The position numbers and the translations under genes were made by a program. A stretch of 64,000 nucleotides of DNA from Verrucomicrobiaceae bacterium (lineage in GTDB: Bacteria; Verrucomicrobiota; Verrucomicrobiia; Verrucomicrobiales; Akkermansiaceae). Where the stretch lies: contig JAIXQS010000073.1 of the NCBI GenBank assembly GCA_027485615.1, positions 1-64,000 on the forward strand, written 5' to 3'. Below are positions 9,544 through 19,960 of this stretch, one piece after another. Each line of letters starts with the position of its first letter. Position 1 is the first letter of the stretch. Under the pieces are notes generated by a model. That model was not told the origin of the DNA. It ran no database searches and was given only the letters and a program-made list of their open reading frames with translations.

Positions 9544-10434
9544 ATGTCCCGCCTTTACCCCTATCTCCTCATCCTTTGCACCCTCGGGTGGGCGGTGCCC
9601 CATTTCCACGCCCAGCAGCCAACCGCATCCGAGACCAAGCCTCCGTCCGACATCAGGTTCATCGATCCCCACGTCCACGCCATGTCGGTCACGCCGCTCG
9701 GCCTCCGTGCGGTGGCGAAATGGATGGAGGAACGCAACGTCGAGCGCTGCATCGTCAGCCCGCTCAACCATAAAGGCTCACGCCCGCAGACCGAGGAGGA
9801 GCACGCAACGATGCTCGCGAATTTCCTGCCATACAAAGGGAAGATCGACCGCATGGCCATCATCGATGCCGGCGAGGTGGAAAGCGCCGCGCAGGCCGTC
9901 ACCATCCTGGAAAAGGAAAAAGCGGAAGGCGCGATCGCTTTCGGCGAGCATTACGGGGTCGATCTCATGTTCGACGACCCGAAAAACCTCATGCTTTACG
10001 AGGCCTGCGAAAAGGTCGGCCTGCCCGTGATGTTCCACATCGACCAGAACAAGAACATGGTCGAGCCAGGCATGGAGCGAGTGGATCGCGTCCTGAAAAT
10101 GTTTCCGAAATGCAAGGTCATCGCCCACGCCTACTGGTGGCGGCAGTTGCAACACGCCGACCGCCAGCTCCAGGAACACCCGAACCTCTACGCCGACATG
10201 TCCGGCCATGTGGTTGTCGATGTCCTAAACCGCGACCGCAAGTACGCCCGCGAGTTCCTCATCCGCAATCAGGACAAGATCCTCTGGGCTACCGACGAGG
10301 GCTGGTGGTCGTTCGGAAACAAGGATCGCCAGATGAACCGGCACTACACCTTCCTTGAGGAACTCGACCTCCCGGACGAAGTGCGCCACAAGATCTACCG
10401 AGGAAACTCGGAGAAAGTGTATGGGCTGAAGTAG
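9544..10434 (+). CDS. secreted amidohydrolase-2 family protein
   Basis: Metal-dependent hydrolase of about 296 residues with an N-terminal signal sequence (MSRLYPYLLILCTLGWAVP). The amidohydrolase-related TIM barrel shows FIDPHVHAM (the HxH metal motif), GVDLMFDDPKN, VGLPVMFHID, CKVIAHAYWW, LYADMSG and ILWATDEGWW (the late metal Asp), and ends with a KIYRGNSEKVYGL helix typical of this family. The substrate is unknown. The ATG at 9544 is preferred because it starts the signal peptide; the frame is open from 9469. It follows the SASA gene by 71 bp and probably shares its transcript. Confidence 0.82.
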   Translation: MSRLYPYLLILCTLGWAVPHFHAQQPTASETKPPSDIRFIDPHVHAMSVTPLGLRAVAKWMEERNVERCIVSPLNHKGSRPQTEEEHATMLANFLPYKGKIDRMAIIDAGEVESAAQAVTILEKEKAEGAIAFGEHYGVDLMFDDPKNLMLYEACEKVGLPVMFHIDQNKNMVEPGMERVDRVLKMFPKCKVIAHAYWWRQLQHADRQLQEHPNLYADMSGHVVVDVLNRDRKYAREFLIRNQDKILWATDEGWWSFGNKDRQMNRHYTFLEELDLPDEVRHKIYRGNSEKVYGLK

Positions 10435-10473
10435 CCAACATCGCTCCCTGGCATAGAAGGAGCGAGCGGAGGA

Positions 10474-11781
<1,308 letters not shown>

Positions 11782-11834
11782 GAGTTGGGTTTATGAGGTC
11801 GGAAAGTCGTCGGCAAGGGCGAAAAGATTGAAAA

Positions 11835-12710
11835 GTGGAAGCGGTGGTTGATTCGCAGTCGCTCCCTCTTTACGTAAGGGGTGTGACCCGACCCGTCGAT
11901 TCGCTCATCGATTTCCTGCACGCCGAACAGGCGCGCGGTCGCAGCCACGTTTTTCTCGACGACAGCGCCCGCGAAGGACTTCGGGATCTCTATATCCGGA
12001 TGAGGAAACCGGTAGCCGTGCCGGCAACTGAGGCACCCGCCTCCGCCCCGGTGGTCAAACAGGACGCCATCGTTTCCGGCAGCGGAAAAGCGGAGCAACT
12101 CGCGGGTCTTCGGAAACAGGCGGAGAACTGGGCTCCCGCCCATGCGCTCGGCACCTTGCGGGAGAAGATGGTCTTCGCAACCGGCAACCCCGACGCAGAG
12201 ATCATGTTCGTCGGCGAGGCACCGGGCTACAACGAGGAAAAAGAGGGTGAGCCTTTCGTCGGCCCGGCGGGACAGAAACTCAACGACATCCTCAAGGCCA
12301 TGGGGATTCAGCGCGAGGACGTTTACATTTCCAATCTCGTCAAGTTCCGCCCGTCGCTTCCCAAGCAAACGACGAACAACCGCAAACCCAGCCCGGAGGA
12401 AATGGCCGCGTGCCTGCCGCTGGTGATGGCGGAAATTTCGGTGGTCCGACCGAAGCTCATCATCGCCCTCGGCGGGACAGCAGCGGAAGGACTACTGGGG
12501 CTTGAAGGAACGGTCGGCGCAATGCGGGACAAATGGCACGACCTTTCCGGCATCCCCGCGCGCGTCACCTATCACCCGAGCTACCTTCTCCAAAGCGGCG
12601 GCTCGAACGATGTGAAGCGCGCGCTCTGGGAAGACATGCTCGCCGCTATGGAAAAACTCGGCATGCCCATCTCCGAGAAGCAGCGCGGCTTTTTCCTGCC
12701 GAAGGGGTGA
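11835..12710 (+). CDS. family-4-like uracil-DNA glycosylase lacking most Fe-S cysteines
   Basis: Removes uracil from DNA in base excision repair, by homology. The family blocks are MFVGEAPGYNEEKEGEPFVGPAGQKLND (motif A area), YISNLVKFRPS, LIIALGGTAAEGLLG, and TYHPSYLLQ (motif B area). Family 4 enzymes normally carry four Cys for a 4Fe-4S cluster. This protein has one Cys in total, in EEMAACLPL. The position usually VKCRPP reads VKFRPS, and the N-terminal CxxC is absent. The first ~85 residues are a divergent, partly low-complexity extension. The first available start is a GTG at 11835; a GTG at 11883 is equally possible. It lies 23 bp ahead of the helicase gene, probably in one operon. Confidence 0.83.
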   Translation: MEAVVDSQSLPLYVRGVTRPVDSLIDFLHAEQARGRSHVFLDDSAREGLRDLYIRMRKPVAVPATEAPASAPVVKQDAIVSGSGKAEQLAGLRKQAENWAPAHALGTLREKMVFATGNPDAEIMFVGEAPGYNEEKEGEPFVGPAGQKLNDILKAMGIQREDVYISNLVKFRPSLPKQTTNNRKPSPEEMAACLPLVMAEISVVRPKLIIALGGTAAEGLLGLEGTVGAMRDKWHDLSGIPARVTYHPSYLLQSGGSNDVKRALWEDMLAAMEKLGMPISEKQRGFFLPKG

Positions 12711-12733
12711 CTTGGGCTCTTGTCTGACATGGA

Positions 12734-15190
12734 ATGAACGCGCCGCACCCCATGATTGAACGCTTGTTCACCGGGCGTGGATGGGAGCCTCATGATTTCC
12801 AACTGGAAACATGGCGTGCCTACGCCGAGGGGAAATCCGGCCTGCTCCATGCGCCCACAGGCACAGGGAAGACCCTCGCCGTCTGGCTGGGGCCGGTCGT
12901 GGAAGCGATGGAGGCCAGCGAAGCGCCGCAAGGCTGCCGCGTGATCTGGCTGACTCCGCTGAGGGCGCTCGCACAGGACACGGCGCGTTCGCTTGCGGAA
13001 CCGCTTCGCGCCCTGGGTAGCGGATTGGAAGTGGCGGTGCGTACCGGTGACACCTCATCCCATCGGAAAGCGAAGCTCCGCGAGCGCCTGCCCTTCGCTC
13101 TCGTCACCACCCCTGAGAGCCTTTCCCTGATGCTCACCTACGAGGATTCCAGTAGCAAACTCGGGCAACTCACCTGCGTGGTGATCGATGAATGGCACGA
13201 GCTCCTCGGCACAAAGCGCGGCGTCCAAACCGAGCTGTGCCTCGCCCGGCTGCGTCATTGGGCGCCGGATCTTCGCGTCTGGGGAGTTTCAGCCACGCTG
13301 GGAAATCTCCCGCAAGCCGCCGAGGTGCTGGGCGGTGCCTCCACAGCGCAAACGTGTCGTGTCGATTCGACGATCAAGCGAGAAATACAGATCCTTACGC
13401 TGATTCCGAAATCCGTGGAAACCTTCCCATGGGGCGGGCATCTCGGTTTGGCGATGGCCGGGCGCGTCGCCAAGTCCCTGCATTTGGTGAAAGCTTCCTT
13501 GGTTTTCACGAACACCCGGTCTCAAAGCGAGCTTTGGTTGCAGGCTTTGCTGGAGGCCGATGCTTCGCTGAAAGATCGGATCGCGATTCACCATGGCTCG
13601 CTGGCTCAGGATGAGCGCCGGGAAACGGAGCAGCTCCTGATGGAGGGAAAATTGCTCGCCGTGGTCTGCACATCCTCGCTTGATCTCGGTCTCGATTTCT
13701 CCTGCATCGAGCAGGTCATCCAGATCGGCAGTCCGAAGGGAGTGGCACGCCTCCTCCAGCGCGCCGGGCGCTCCGGCCACCAACCGGGCAGCACGCCGAA
13801 GTTGCTCTGCGTGCCGACCAACGCGCTTGAGCTGTTAGAGTTCGCCGCCGCACAGGATGCCATCGAAGCCAGGGAAATCGAATCCAAGCGCCCGCTGGAG
13901 CAGCCGCTCGATGTGTTGATCCAGCACGTGACCAGCTGCGCCATCGGCGAGCGTGTCTCGGAGGCGCAGCTATTCGGGGAAGTCCGCTCGACCTATGCAT
14001 ACCGCGCGCTTTCCCCGGAGCACTGGGAATGGGTGCTGGGCTTCATTTCAAACGGCGGCGCCGCTCTCCGCGCTTACCCGCAGTATCACAAGGTCACGCG
14101 GGAAAACGGGTTTCTCCACTTCACGGACAAACGCATGATCCAGCTGCACCGGATGAACATCGGAACGATCACGGGCGATACGGCGGTCAGCTTGCGGTTT
14201 TCAAACGGCCAGCGCGTCGGCAGCGTGGAGGAGGGTTTCATCCGCAAACTGAAACCCGGCTCACCTTTTATCTTCGCGGGGCGCTTGCTGGAGTTGGTGC
14301 GCCTTCACCAGTTGATCGCCACCGTGAAACCCTGCGCACGCAGCAAGGCGCGCGGTGAAATCCCGGTTTGGGCGGGCAGCAAAATGCCCTTGTCCACCGA
14401 GCTTTCCAAAGCCGTCGCCCGGCGGCTTGATGAGGATGCGAAACTCACAGCCCGCCCCGAAACCGATGCAATCAATGACCTGCTGCGCATCCAACGCGCT
14501 TGGTCCGAGGTTCCGAACGACCGGGTTCTTCAGGTCGAACATGCGCGATCCCGGCAGGGCGAGCACCTGTTTTTCTACACCTTCGCCGGCCGCATGGCCA
14601 ACGAAGGGCTCGGTGCCCTCTTCGCGCATCGCCTCAGCGAGGGCAGTCCGCAAAGCATCCAGGTGACGCAGAACGATTACGGATTTTCCCTGACATCCAG
14701 CCGACCGCTCCCGCTCGACGAATCACGGCTCCGTGAGGCGGCTTCACCGGATGACCTGTTAGAAACCCTGATGGATTGCCTCAACACCCATGAACTTTCC
14801 CGCACACGCTTCCGCGAGGTGGCTCGCGTAGCTGGCTTGATCCAACAAATGCAGCCCGGTGACCGCAAAGGCATGCGCCAGATCCAAACCTCCGCCGGCC
14901 TGTTGTTCGAAGTGTTCGGACGCTACGATCCTGAAAATTTGCTCCTCGATCAGTCGCGCCGCGAGATGCTTGAAGGCAGCCTTGAGATCGACCGCTTACT
15001 TCGCGTTCTCCATGAAATTTCCAAAAAGCCCATGCGTCTTATCGAGCTCAAGCGCCTCACTCCGATGGCTTTTCCGCTCTGGGCGGAACGCTTGAATTTT
15101 GTCATCTCCACTCAGGACGCCGCGTCCATATTGGAGGAAATGCTCATCACGTTGAATGCCGAAGCCGATGAAACCCTCCACCATTCCTGA
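12734..15190 (+). CDS. Lhr-like DEXH helicase (ligase-associated DNA damage response type)
   Basis: Large superfamily 2 helicase of 818 residues. The helicase motifs run in order: Q-like HDFQLETWRAY, Walker A APTGTGKTLAVWL, TPLRALAQD, TTPESLSLML, DEWHELLG (DEXH box), VSATLGN, then in the second lobe SLVFTNTRSQSELW, SSLDLGLDF and LLQRAGRSGHQ. A long C-terminal Lhr-type region follows. The length and the PdeM gene overlapping its stop fit the helicase of the ligase-associated DNA repair locus (TIGR04121 type). The usual partners, an ATP-dependent ligase and an exonuclease, are not adjacent here. Confidence 0.9.
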   Translation: MNAPHPMIERLFTGRGWEPHDFQLETWRAYAEGKSGLLHAPTGTGKTLAVWLGPVVEAMEASEAPQGCRVIWLTPLRALAQDTARSLAEPLRALGSGLEVAVRTGDTSSHRKAKLRERLPFALVTTPESLSLMLTYEDSSSKLGQLTCVVIDEWHELLGTKRGVQTELCLARLRHWAPDLRVWGVSATLGNLPQAAEVLGGASTAQTCRVDSTIKREIQILTLIPKSVETFPWGGHLGLAMAGRVAKSLHLVKASLVFTNTRSQSELWLQALLEADASLKDRIAIHHGSLAQDERRETEQLLMEGKLLAVVCTSSLDLGLDFSCIEQVIQIGSPKGVARLLQRAGRSGHQPGSTPKLLCVPTNALELLEFAAAQDAIEAREIESKRPLEQPLDVLIQHVTSCAIGERVSEAQLFGEVRSTYAYRALSPEHWEWVLGFISNGGAALRAYPQYHKVTRENGFLHFTDKRMIQLHRMNIGTITGDTAVSLRFSNGQRVGSVEEGFIRKLKPGSPFIFAGRLLELVRLHQLIATVKPCARSKARGEIPVWAGSKMPLSTELSKAVARRLDEDAKLTARPETDAINDLLRIQRAWSEVPNDRVLQVEHARSRQGEHLFFYTFAGRMANEGLGALFAHRLSEGSPQSIQVTQNDYGFSLTSSRPLPLDESRLREAASPDDLLETLMDCLNTHELSRTRFREVARVAGLIQQMQPGDRKGMRQIQTSAGLLFEVFGRYDPENLLLDQSRREMLEGSLEIDRLLRVLHEISKKPMRLIELKRLTPMAFPLWAERLNFVISTQDAASILEEMLITLNAEADETLHHS

Positions 15191-15827
15191 AGCGGGATCG
15201 CGCCGGATCCGTTTCGCAGGCGAGGATCTCGTGCTTCTCGCGGGACGTGCCGTTTTCTGGCCCGCACGCAGCGCCCTGATGCTGTCCGATGTCCATTTCG
15301 GGAAATCCGCCACCTTTCGCGCCCATGGAATCCCCGTCCCGGAAGGGGAATCGCAGACCGACCTGGATCGCATCACACAGCTTGTGGAACGATATGGAGT
15401 GGATCACCTCGCGATCATAGGTGATTTCTACCACAGCGGTATCGCACTCAGCACCGGCTTGCATGACTCGCTGGCCACATTTCGTGACTCGCTGGATGCC
15501 GAGATCATCCTGGTTCGTGGAAATCACGATCAGACACGGCATGAGCTTCTCCCCATGATTGACCGCCTGGATTGGTCTCCCATCGAGCTTGTCCACGATC
15601 CCGCCGATGCCGCGCCGGAAAAGCCCACCATCGCCGGACACTTGCATCCGCTCTGCCGGATCGGACGAGCCGGCCGGGCATCGAGGCTACCTTGCTTCCT
15701 GCAAAAGGATAACCTTCTCGTTCTTCCCGCCTTCGGCACGTTCACCGCAGGCCACATCATGAAAGCAAAGGCGGGACAAACGCTCTACCCCATCGCCAAG
15801 GAAACGGTCTTCGAAGATCCGCGCTGA
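15156..15827 (+). CDS. pdeM: ligase-associated DNA damage response endonuclease PdeM
   Basis: Calcineurin-like metallophosphoesterase of about 220 residues. The metal-binding blocks are MLSDVHFGKSATFR, IIGDFYHSG, LVRGNHDQT and IAGHLHP. This small form with a PALGTFTAGH-type ending matches the PdeM family, which travels with an Lhr-like helicase in bacterial DNA repair loci. Its start overlaps the helicase stop by about 35 bp, so the two are co-translated; an ATG at 15168 is an alternative start. It ends directly against the convergent LOG gene. Confidence 0.87.
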   Translation: MPKPMKPSTIPEAGSRRIRFAGEDLVLLAGRAVFWPARSALMLSDVHFGKSATFRAHGIPVPEGESQTDLDRITQLVERYGVDHLAIIGDFYHSGIALSTGLHDSLATFRDSLDAEIILVRGNHDQTRHELLPMIDRLDWSPIELVHDPADAAPEKPTIAGHLHPLCRIGRAGRASRLPCFLQKDNLLVLPAFGTFTAGHIMKAKAGQTLYPIAKETVFEDPR

Positions 15828-16646
15828 TTACCTCACAGCTCTCTCGCCCAATACCGGCATCGGTTTCGGAACTTGTTTCCGGCGCAACCCGAACTGCCTC
15901 ACCGCATTGCGCTGGAGGTGCGCCTTCGCCTCCTCGACGCTATCCGTGAAAAAGATCAGATCCGGATCCTGCGGGCTGATCACACCCTCTTCCGCCATTC
16001 GGTAAACGAAATCCATCAGCGGCTGCCAGAAATCCCGCCCCATGAGGATGATGGGGAAATTCTTCAGTTTCCCGGTCTGGATCAGGGTCATCGTCTCGAA
16101 CATCTCGTCGAGTGTGCCCGCCCCTCCGGGCATAACCACGAAAGCGTAGGAGTATTTCACCAGCATCGTCTTGCGCGTGAAAAAATAGCGCATGTTCACG
16201 GAGCGGTGTACGTAGGGGTTCACATGCTGCTCAAAGGGCAGTTCGATATTCACCCCGATCGAACTCCCACCCGCCTCGTAGGCTCCTTGGTTCGCCGCCT
16301 GCATGATGCCCGGCCCGCCGCCGGTGAGAACCGTGAAACCCAGCTCGGAACACGCCTCGCCCATCTCGCGGGCGAGTTCATAGTAACGTGTCCCGGGCTT
16401 GGTCCGGGCGGAGCCGAAAATGGTCACGCAGGGCCCGACGAAATGCAGGATACGGTAAGCGCGGATGAAATCGAGACCCACGCGAAACAGTGAGACCATG
16501 TCATTGAAGCGCGAGCGGGGCCCGGCGAGCCATGAGCTTTCTGCTGTCTCCAGTTCGAACCGTGCCTGTTGCCGGATATCCTCTTCGGTGATCTCGAGGT
16601 CTTCCGTGACTTCCGGACAACCCGGACAGGGTTTCTTATCGCTCAT
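15828..16646 (-). CDS. LOG family protein (TIGR00730)
   Basis: About 272 residues. The Rossmann-like LOG core shows VTIFGSARTKPGT, VLTGGGPGIMQAANQGA and VMPGGAGTLDEMFE; the last two are the family signature for nucleotide 5'-monophosphate phosphoribohydrolases. Related enzymes release cytokinin-type or ordinary bases from nucleotide monophosphates. An N-terminal extension of about 70 residues with a CPGCPE motif is unusual and of unknown role. The stop abuts that of pdeM on the opposite strand. Confidence 0.88.
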   Translation of the reverse strand: MSDKKPCPGCPEVTEDLEITEEDIRQQARFELETAESSWLAGPRSRFNDMVSLFRVGLDFIRAYRILHFVGPCVTIFGSARTKPGTRYYELAREMGEACSELGFTVLTGGGPGIMQAANQGAYEAGGSSIGVNIELPFEQHVNPYVHRSVNMRYFFTRKTMLVKYSYAFVVMPGGAGTLDEMFETMTLIQTGKLKNFPIILMGRDFWQPLMDFVYRMAEEGVISPQDPDLIFFTDSVEEAKAHLQRNAVRQFGLRRKQVPKPMPVLGERAVR

Positions 16647-16723
16647 CGCGGCGAGCTAACACGATTCCCGACCTGCTGCAAAAGGTTTTCCCAGAAGAAG
16701 GGGTGGGAGCCGAATCGATTCGA

Positions 16724-16891
16724 TCAGATGCGCACCTTGGCGAGGGCTGCGTTATTTGCGCGGCGCGGCGCAGCCTTCGCTGCTTCCTCGCCGACGCGTT
16801 TCAAGAGAGCGATCAGGGAGGCGGTGATGAAATATTCCTTGAGAAGGGCTTCGCGGCTTTCTCCGTTCTTGGTTTTGCGGACGATTTTCAT
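16724..16891 (-). CDS. small basic hypothetical protein
   Basis: A 55-residue frame from the ATG at 16891: MKIVRKTKNGESREALLKEY, then a hydrophobic-polar helix ending in APRRANNAALAKVRI. It is rich in Ala, Lys and Arg and looks like two amphipathic helices. I do not recognise it. It is supported mainly by its composition and by standing alone in a 450-bp gap. Confidence 0.4.
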   Translation of the reverse strand: MKIVRKTKNGESREALLKEYFITASLIALLKRVGEEAAKAAPRRANNAALAKVRI

Positions 16892-17105
16892 GCTATTTGT
16901 TTTTGTTTTCGGCGGAACAGACCCCGCCGTGTTCAGATGTAAGAGCGGCAAGACCACCCGTTTTATTCCGGATTTATTTCTTTTCCGAATGATTCACGTT
17001 CAACTGGGTGGGCTGTCCCGCTTGCTCGGTGGCTACGACAGTCAACTCGCGCCTGCCGGAAGCCGAAGTGAAATTGAGTTTGGACTCATGGAAAGCGATG
17101 ATTGC

Positions 17106-17546
17106 TTAGGCATCCATCGGGCTTTTTGCGGTGAACTGCCCGGCAACCTCCAAGGCGCTGTCAGCGTGGAACAGGCTGATGCCCCCGGAAAGATCCGCGG
17201 GTTTCGGCACCCAGCCGGGCACTGCGGAAAGACCCTGCGAGCCGAGCTGTGTGACGTCCCCGTCCTTGCCCTTCAAGGTGATCTTGCCCTCGGCGATGTC
17301 CTTGTAAGAAAGGGTCATCTCCTCTCCGCTCTTGGTGCGGATGGTCATGGTGCCCTTCGCGTCTCCGTGGGAAACCTCTTCCAGCGCAGGATTCCCCGAA
17401 AAAACGAACTCCACCGCCGCTTTCCGTGGATTCGCCGTGAACTCACCGAGCGCATTCTTCGCGATGAAGAATACGTAGGTTCCGAGCGCCAGCGCCATGA
17501 CCAGCAAGCCGCCGTACCCGATGCCCAACCACGCCATGGCAGGCAC
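17106..17546 (-). CDS. membrane-anchored hypothetical protein
   Basis: About 146 residues. An N-terminal membrane segment (MAWLGIGYGGLLVMALALGT) is followed by an extracytoplasmic beta-rich domain with GTMTIRTKSGEEMTLSYKDIAEGKITLK. This pattern, in which a transmembrane helix is followed by a residual-like TGEE..TLSY.DI..GK block, recurs in small uncharacterised bacterial envelope proteins. The start may be the ATG at 17546 or the one at 17537. No operon partner is evident. Confidence 0.65.
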   Translation of the reverse strand: MPAMAWLGIGYGGLLVMALALGTYVFFIAKNALGEFTANPRKAAVEFVFSGNPALEEVSHGDAKGTMTIRTKSGEEMTLSYKDIAEGKITLKGKDGDVTQLGSQGLSAVPGWVPKPADLSGGISLFHADSALEVAGQFTAKSPMDA

Positions 17547-17844
17547 CTCCTACTTGGCGCGGGCTTGCGGAGGAAAGGACGATGGGATTGCAGTTGGATT
17601 TTTCACGGGATATCTGTATCCGCATACCGGTCGTTGTGAATGAAGCTTCCTATCTCATGAACGAGATGGGCTCAAATGAACGGTCGAAATGACCGGATGC
17701 GGATCGAGGGTTCCGGAAGAGCATTCGAACCATACGAAGCGCTTTCGTCATCTCCCGAAACATCCAAAAAAGAATCCACAAAAGGGAATCACCAATCCAG
17801 AATCATGTGCAGCGCATTGCGTTAATCATCCTTCCTCCAACAAC
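17547..17844. other. intergenic region upstream of ddl
   Basis: This is about 300 bp between a divergent hypothetical gene and ddl. I see no gene. The part just before ddl is A-rich and may hold its promoter, but no clear -35/-10 pair stands out. Confidence 0.35.
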
Positions 17845-18759
17845 ATGTTAACCAACATTAAGATCGCCGTCCTCATGGGCGGCCCCGGCTCCGAGCGGCA
17901 GGTATCCCTCGCCTCCGGAAAAGCCGTCCTCAACGCCCTCCTCTCCCTTGGCATCGATGCAGTTCCGGTCGATGTCACCGGCACCGACATCGAAATACCT
18001 GCGGGCACCGGACTCTGCTTCAACCTGATCCACGGCACCTTCGGCGAAGACGGGCGGCTCCAGGAAATCCTCGACGCGAAAGGCATCCCCTACACCGGTG
18101 CGCGCGCCGCCTCCTCCCGCCGCGCCTTCGACAAAAGCCTCGCAAAACAGGCCTTCCTCGCCGCCGATGTCCCCACACCGAAGGCCGAGGTCATCGACTG
18201 CACCCATAGCACCTCCCTCCCCTCCTTCCCCGCTCCCTTCGTCGTGAAACCCCCGCGCGAGGGTTCCTCCGTCGGCATCGAGATCGTGAAAACCCAGGCC
18301 GAAGCCGAGGCCGCGATCTCCAAGGCCGCCAACCATTCCAAGGATCTCCTCATCGAGGAATTCATCTCCGGCCCCGAACTCACCGTGCCCGTCATCGATG
18401 GCAAAGCCTACCCCGTCGTCCACATCATCCCGCCCGACGGCATCTATGACATGGCCACAAAATACCCGTGGCTCTCCGGCAAGACCACCGGCTCGCAATA
18501 CATTTGCCCCGCCGACCTCGATCTCGAAACCACCATGGCCGTCCAGGCAGCTGCCGTCGCCGCCCACAAGGCCCTCGGCATCGAGGTGTATTCAAGAGTC
18601 GATGTCATGCTCGGCTCCGGCAACCGCCCCTACGTCCTTGAGGCGAACACCATCCCCGGCATGACCGAAACCTCCCTCCTCCCGAAATCCGCCGCCGCCG
18701 CCGGCCTCTCCTTCCCCGAACTCTGCAAGCTGATCGCCGAGCTTTCCCTGAAAGCCTGA
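17845..18759 (+). CDS. ddl: D-alanine--D-alanine ligase
   Basis: Makes the D-Ala-D-Ala dipeptide for peptidoglycan. About 305 residues, normal for the family. The ATP-grasp signatures are there: KIAVLMGGPGSERQVSLASG at the N-terminus, FNLIHGTFGEDGRLQEILD, YTGARAASSRRAFDK, FVVKPPREGSSVGIEIV, IEEFISGPELTVPVID and YVLEANTIPGMTETSL. Of the codons upstream, the ATG at 17845 fits the family start (the open frame reaches to 17689). It heads the wall/division cluster ddl-(CAP gene)-ftsQ-ftsA-ftsZ. Confidence 0.95.
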   Translation: MLTNIKIAVLMGGPGSERQVSLASGKAVLNALLSLGIDAVPVDVTGTDIEIPAGTGLCFNLIHGTFGEDGRLQEILDAKGIPYTGARAASSRRAFDKSLAKQAFLAADVPTPKAEVIDCTHSTSLPSFPAPFVVKPPREGSSVGIEIVKTQAEAEAAISKAANHSKDLLIEEFISGPELTVPVIDGKAYPVVHIIPPDGIYDMATKYPWLSGKTTGSQYICPADLDLETTMAVQAAAVAAHKALGIEVYSRVDVMLGSGNRPYVLEANTIPGMTETSLLPKSAAAAGLSFPELCKLIAELSLKA

Positions 18760-18823
18760 TCGGTATCATTTCACTTTGAATCATCGAATTTTTGATCAGG
18801 CTTAGTATCGAAAAAACAAACCT

Positions 18824-19858
18824 ATGCGACTTACAACCCTCCTCTTCATCCTGCTGGCCACGCTCACAAACGGGGCTGATGCATGGCGCACTTTCACGGA
18901 CAAAGGCGGCCGCAAGATGGAAGCCTCGGTGGTGAAAGTGGAAGAGGGCTACGCTATCCTGAAGCTCAGGAAGAACGGGCGCGAAGTGGAAATCCACTTC
19001 GACAAGCTGAGCGACGAGGATGTGGAATTTCTCGAAAGCCATGATCCCGGCGAGGCCGCGAAGGATGAGCCCGCGGAGGATGAGCCGGAAACCGGCCGGC
19101 TCTACCCGAGGAGCAAGGAGGAGATCCGCGCCGCGATCCGCGAGATCAAGGGCCGCGATAGACCCGACGGCATTTCCAAGGCGGTTCATGAAGCAACCCA
19201 GCAGCTCAACATCTTCCGCTACCTCTGCGGCGTCCCCTACGAGGTCGAGGCCGATGCGGATATGTCCGCGAAGGCGGAGGACGCGGCCAAAGCCTGCGAA
19301 AAACACGGCGGCCTCTCGCACGATCTCGGACATTCCACCGACAAATGCAACCTCGCCGGAGGAAGCGGCATGGTGAGCAGTGTCGCCCAATACATCAACG
19401 ACTCCGGCGAGAACAACCGCGAGCGCCGCGGCCACCGCGCTTGGTGCCTCAACCCACCCATGGACAAGGTCGGCTTCGGCGAAACCGACGGCGGCTACTC
19501 CGCCATGTGGTGCATGGAGTCCGGCGGGAAATCGATACGCGGCTCCTGGGCCTACCCCGGCAAGGGACTTTTCCCGCTGGAATACATGCACGGCAACGCG
19601 TGGTCGCTCTACGGCGCGGGCGTCCCGAAATCCGCGGACGAGGTCAAAGTGCAGGTGTTCAAGCTCTCCTCCCGACCCGACAAGCCCTTCGCCGCGAACG
19701 CCGACATCCCGGGCAGCGAGATCCCCGTGAATTACGTCTCCATAGCCTCCATGCACGGAATCAACTTCGAGCCCGAGGAACCCGCCAAGCGCGGCATCTA
19801 CTGGGTCACTGTCCGCGGAGGCGGCATCCGCGAGTCCTATCTGGTCGAGCTTTACTGA
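18824..19858 (+). CDS. secreted SHD1-like + CAP domain protein in the division cluster
   Basis: About 344 residues. A signal peptide (MRLTTLLFILLATLTNGADA) leads into a small SHD1-like beta domain (WRTFTDKGGRKMEASVVKV, then GREVEIHFDKLSDEDVEFL). An acidic linker follows, then a CAP-type domain: QQLNIFRYLCGVPYEVEAD, AEDAAKACEKHGGLSHDLGH, SVAQYINDSGE and RAWCLNPPMDKVGFGE. SHD1-like repeats are common in planctomycete and verrucomicrobial secreted proteins. Lying between ddl and ftsQ, it may work in the cell wall, but that is only context. A terminator is not evident after it, and ftsQ has its own promoter. Confidence 0.8.
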   Translation: MRLTTLLFILLATLTNGADAWRTFTDKGGRKMEASVVKVEEGYAILKLRKNGREVEIHFDKLSDEDVEFLESHDPGEAAKDEPAEDEPETGRLYPRSKEEIRAAIREIKGRDRPDGISKAVHEATQQLNIFRYLCGVPYEVEADADMSAKAEDAAKACEKHGGLSHDLGHSTDKCNLAGGSGMVSSVAQYINDSGENNRERRGHRAWCLNPPMDKVGFGETDGGYSAMWCMESGGKSIRGSWAYPGKGLFPLEYMHGNAWSLYGAGVPKSADEVKVQVFKLSSRPDKPFAANADIPGSEIPVNYVSIASMHGINFEPEEPAKRGIYWVTVRGGGIRESYLVELY

Positions 19859-19960
19859 TCCGGGGGGACCAATCGGAAATGCGTAGCGGTGTTCATCTGC
19901 CCCCCAAGGGGCGACGGCTGATCTTACACCCACCGCGCCTTGATGAAAACGCGTGGCGTG

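Noticed and set aside
10440-10463. Terminator between the amidohydrolase and xylA
   Set aside because: Only a 7-bp stem with no T run; too weak to list as a terminator.
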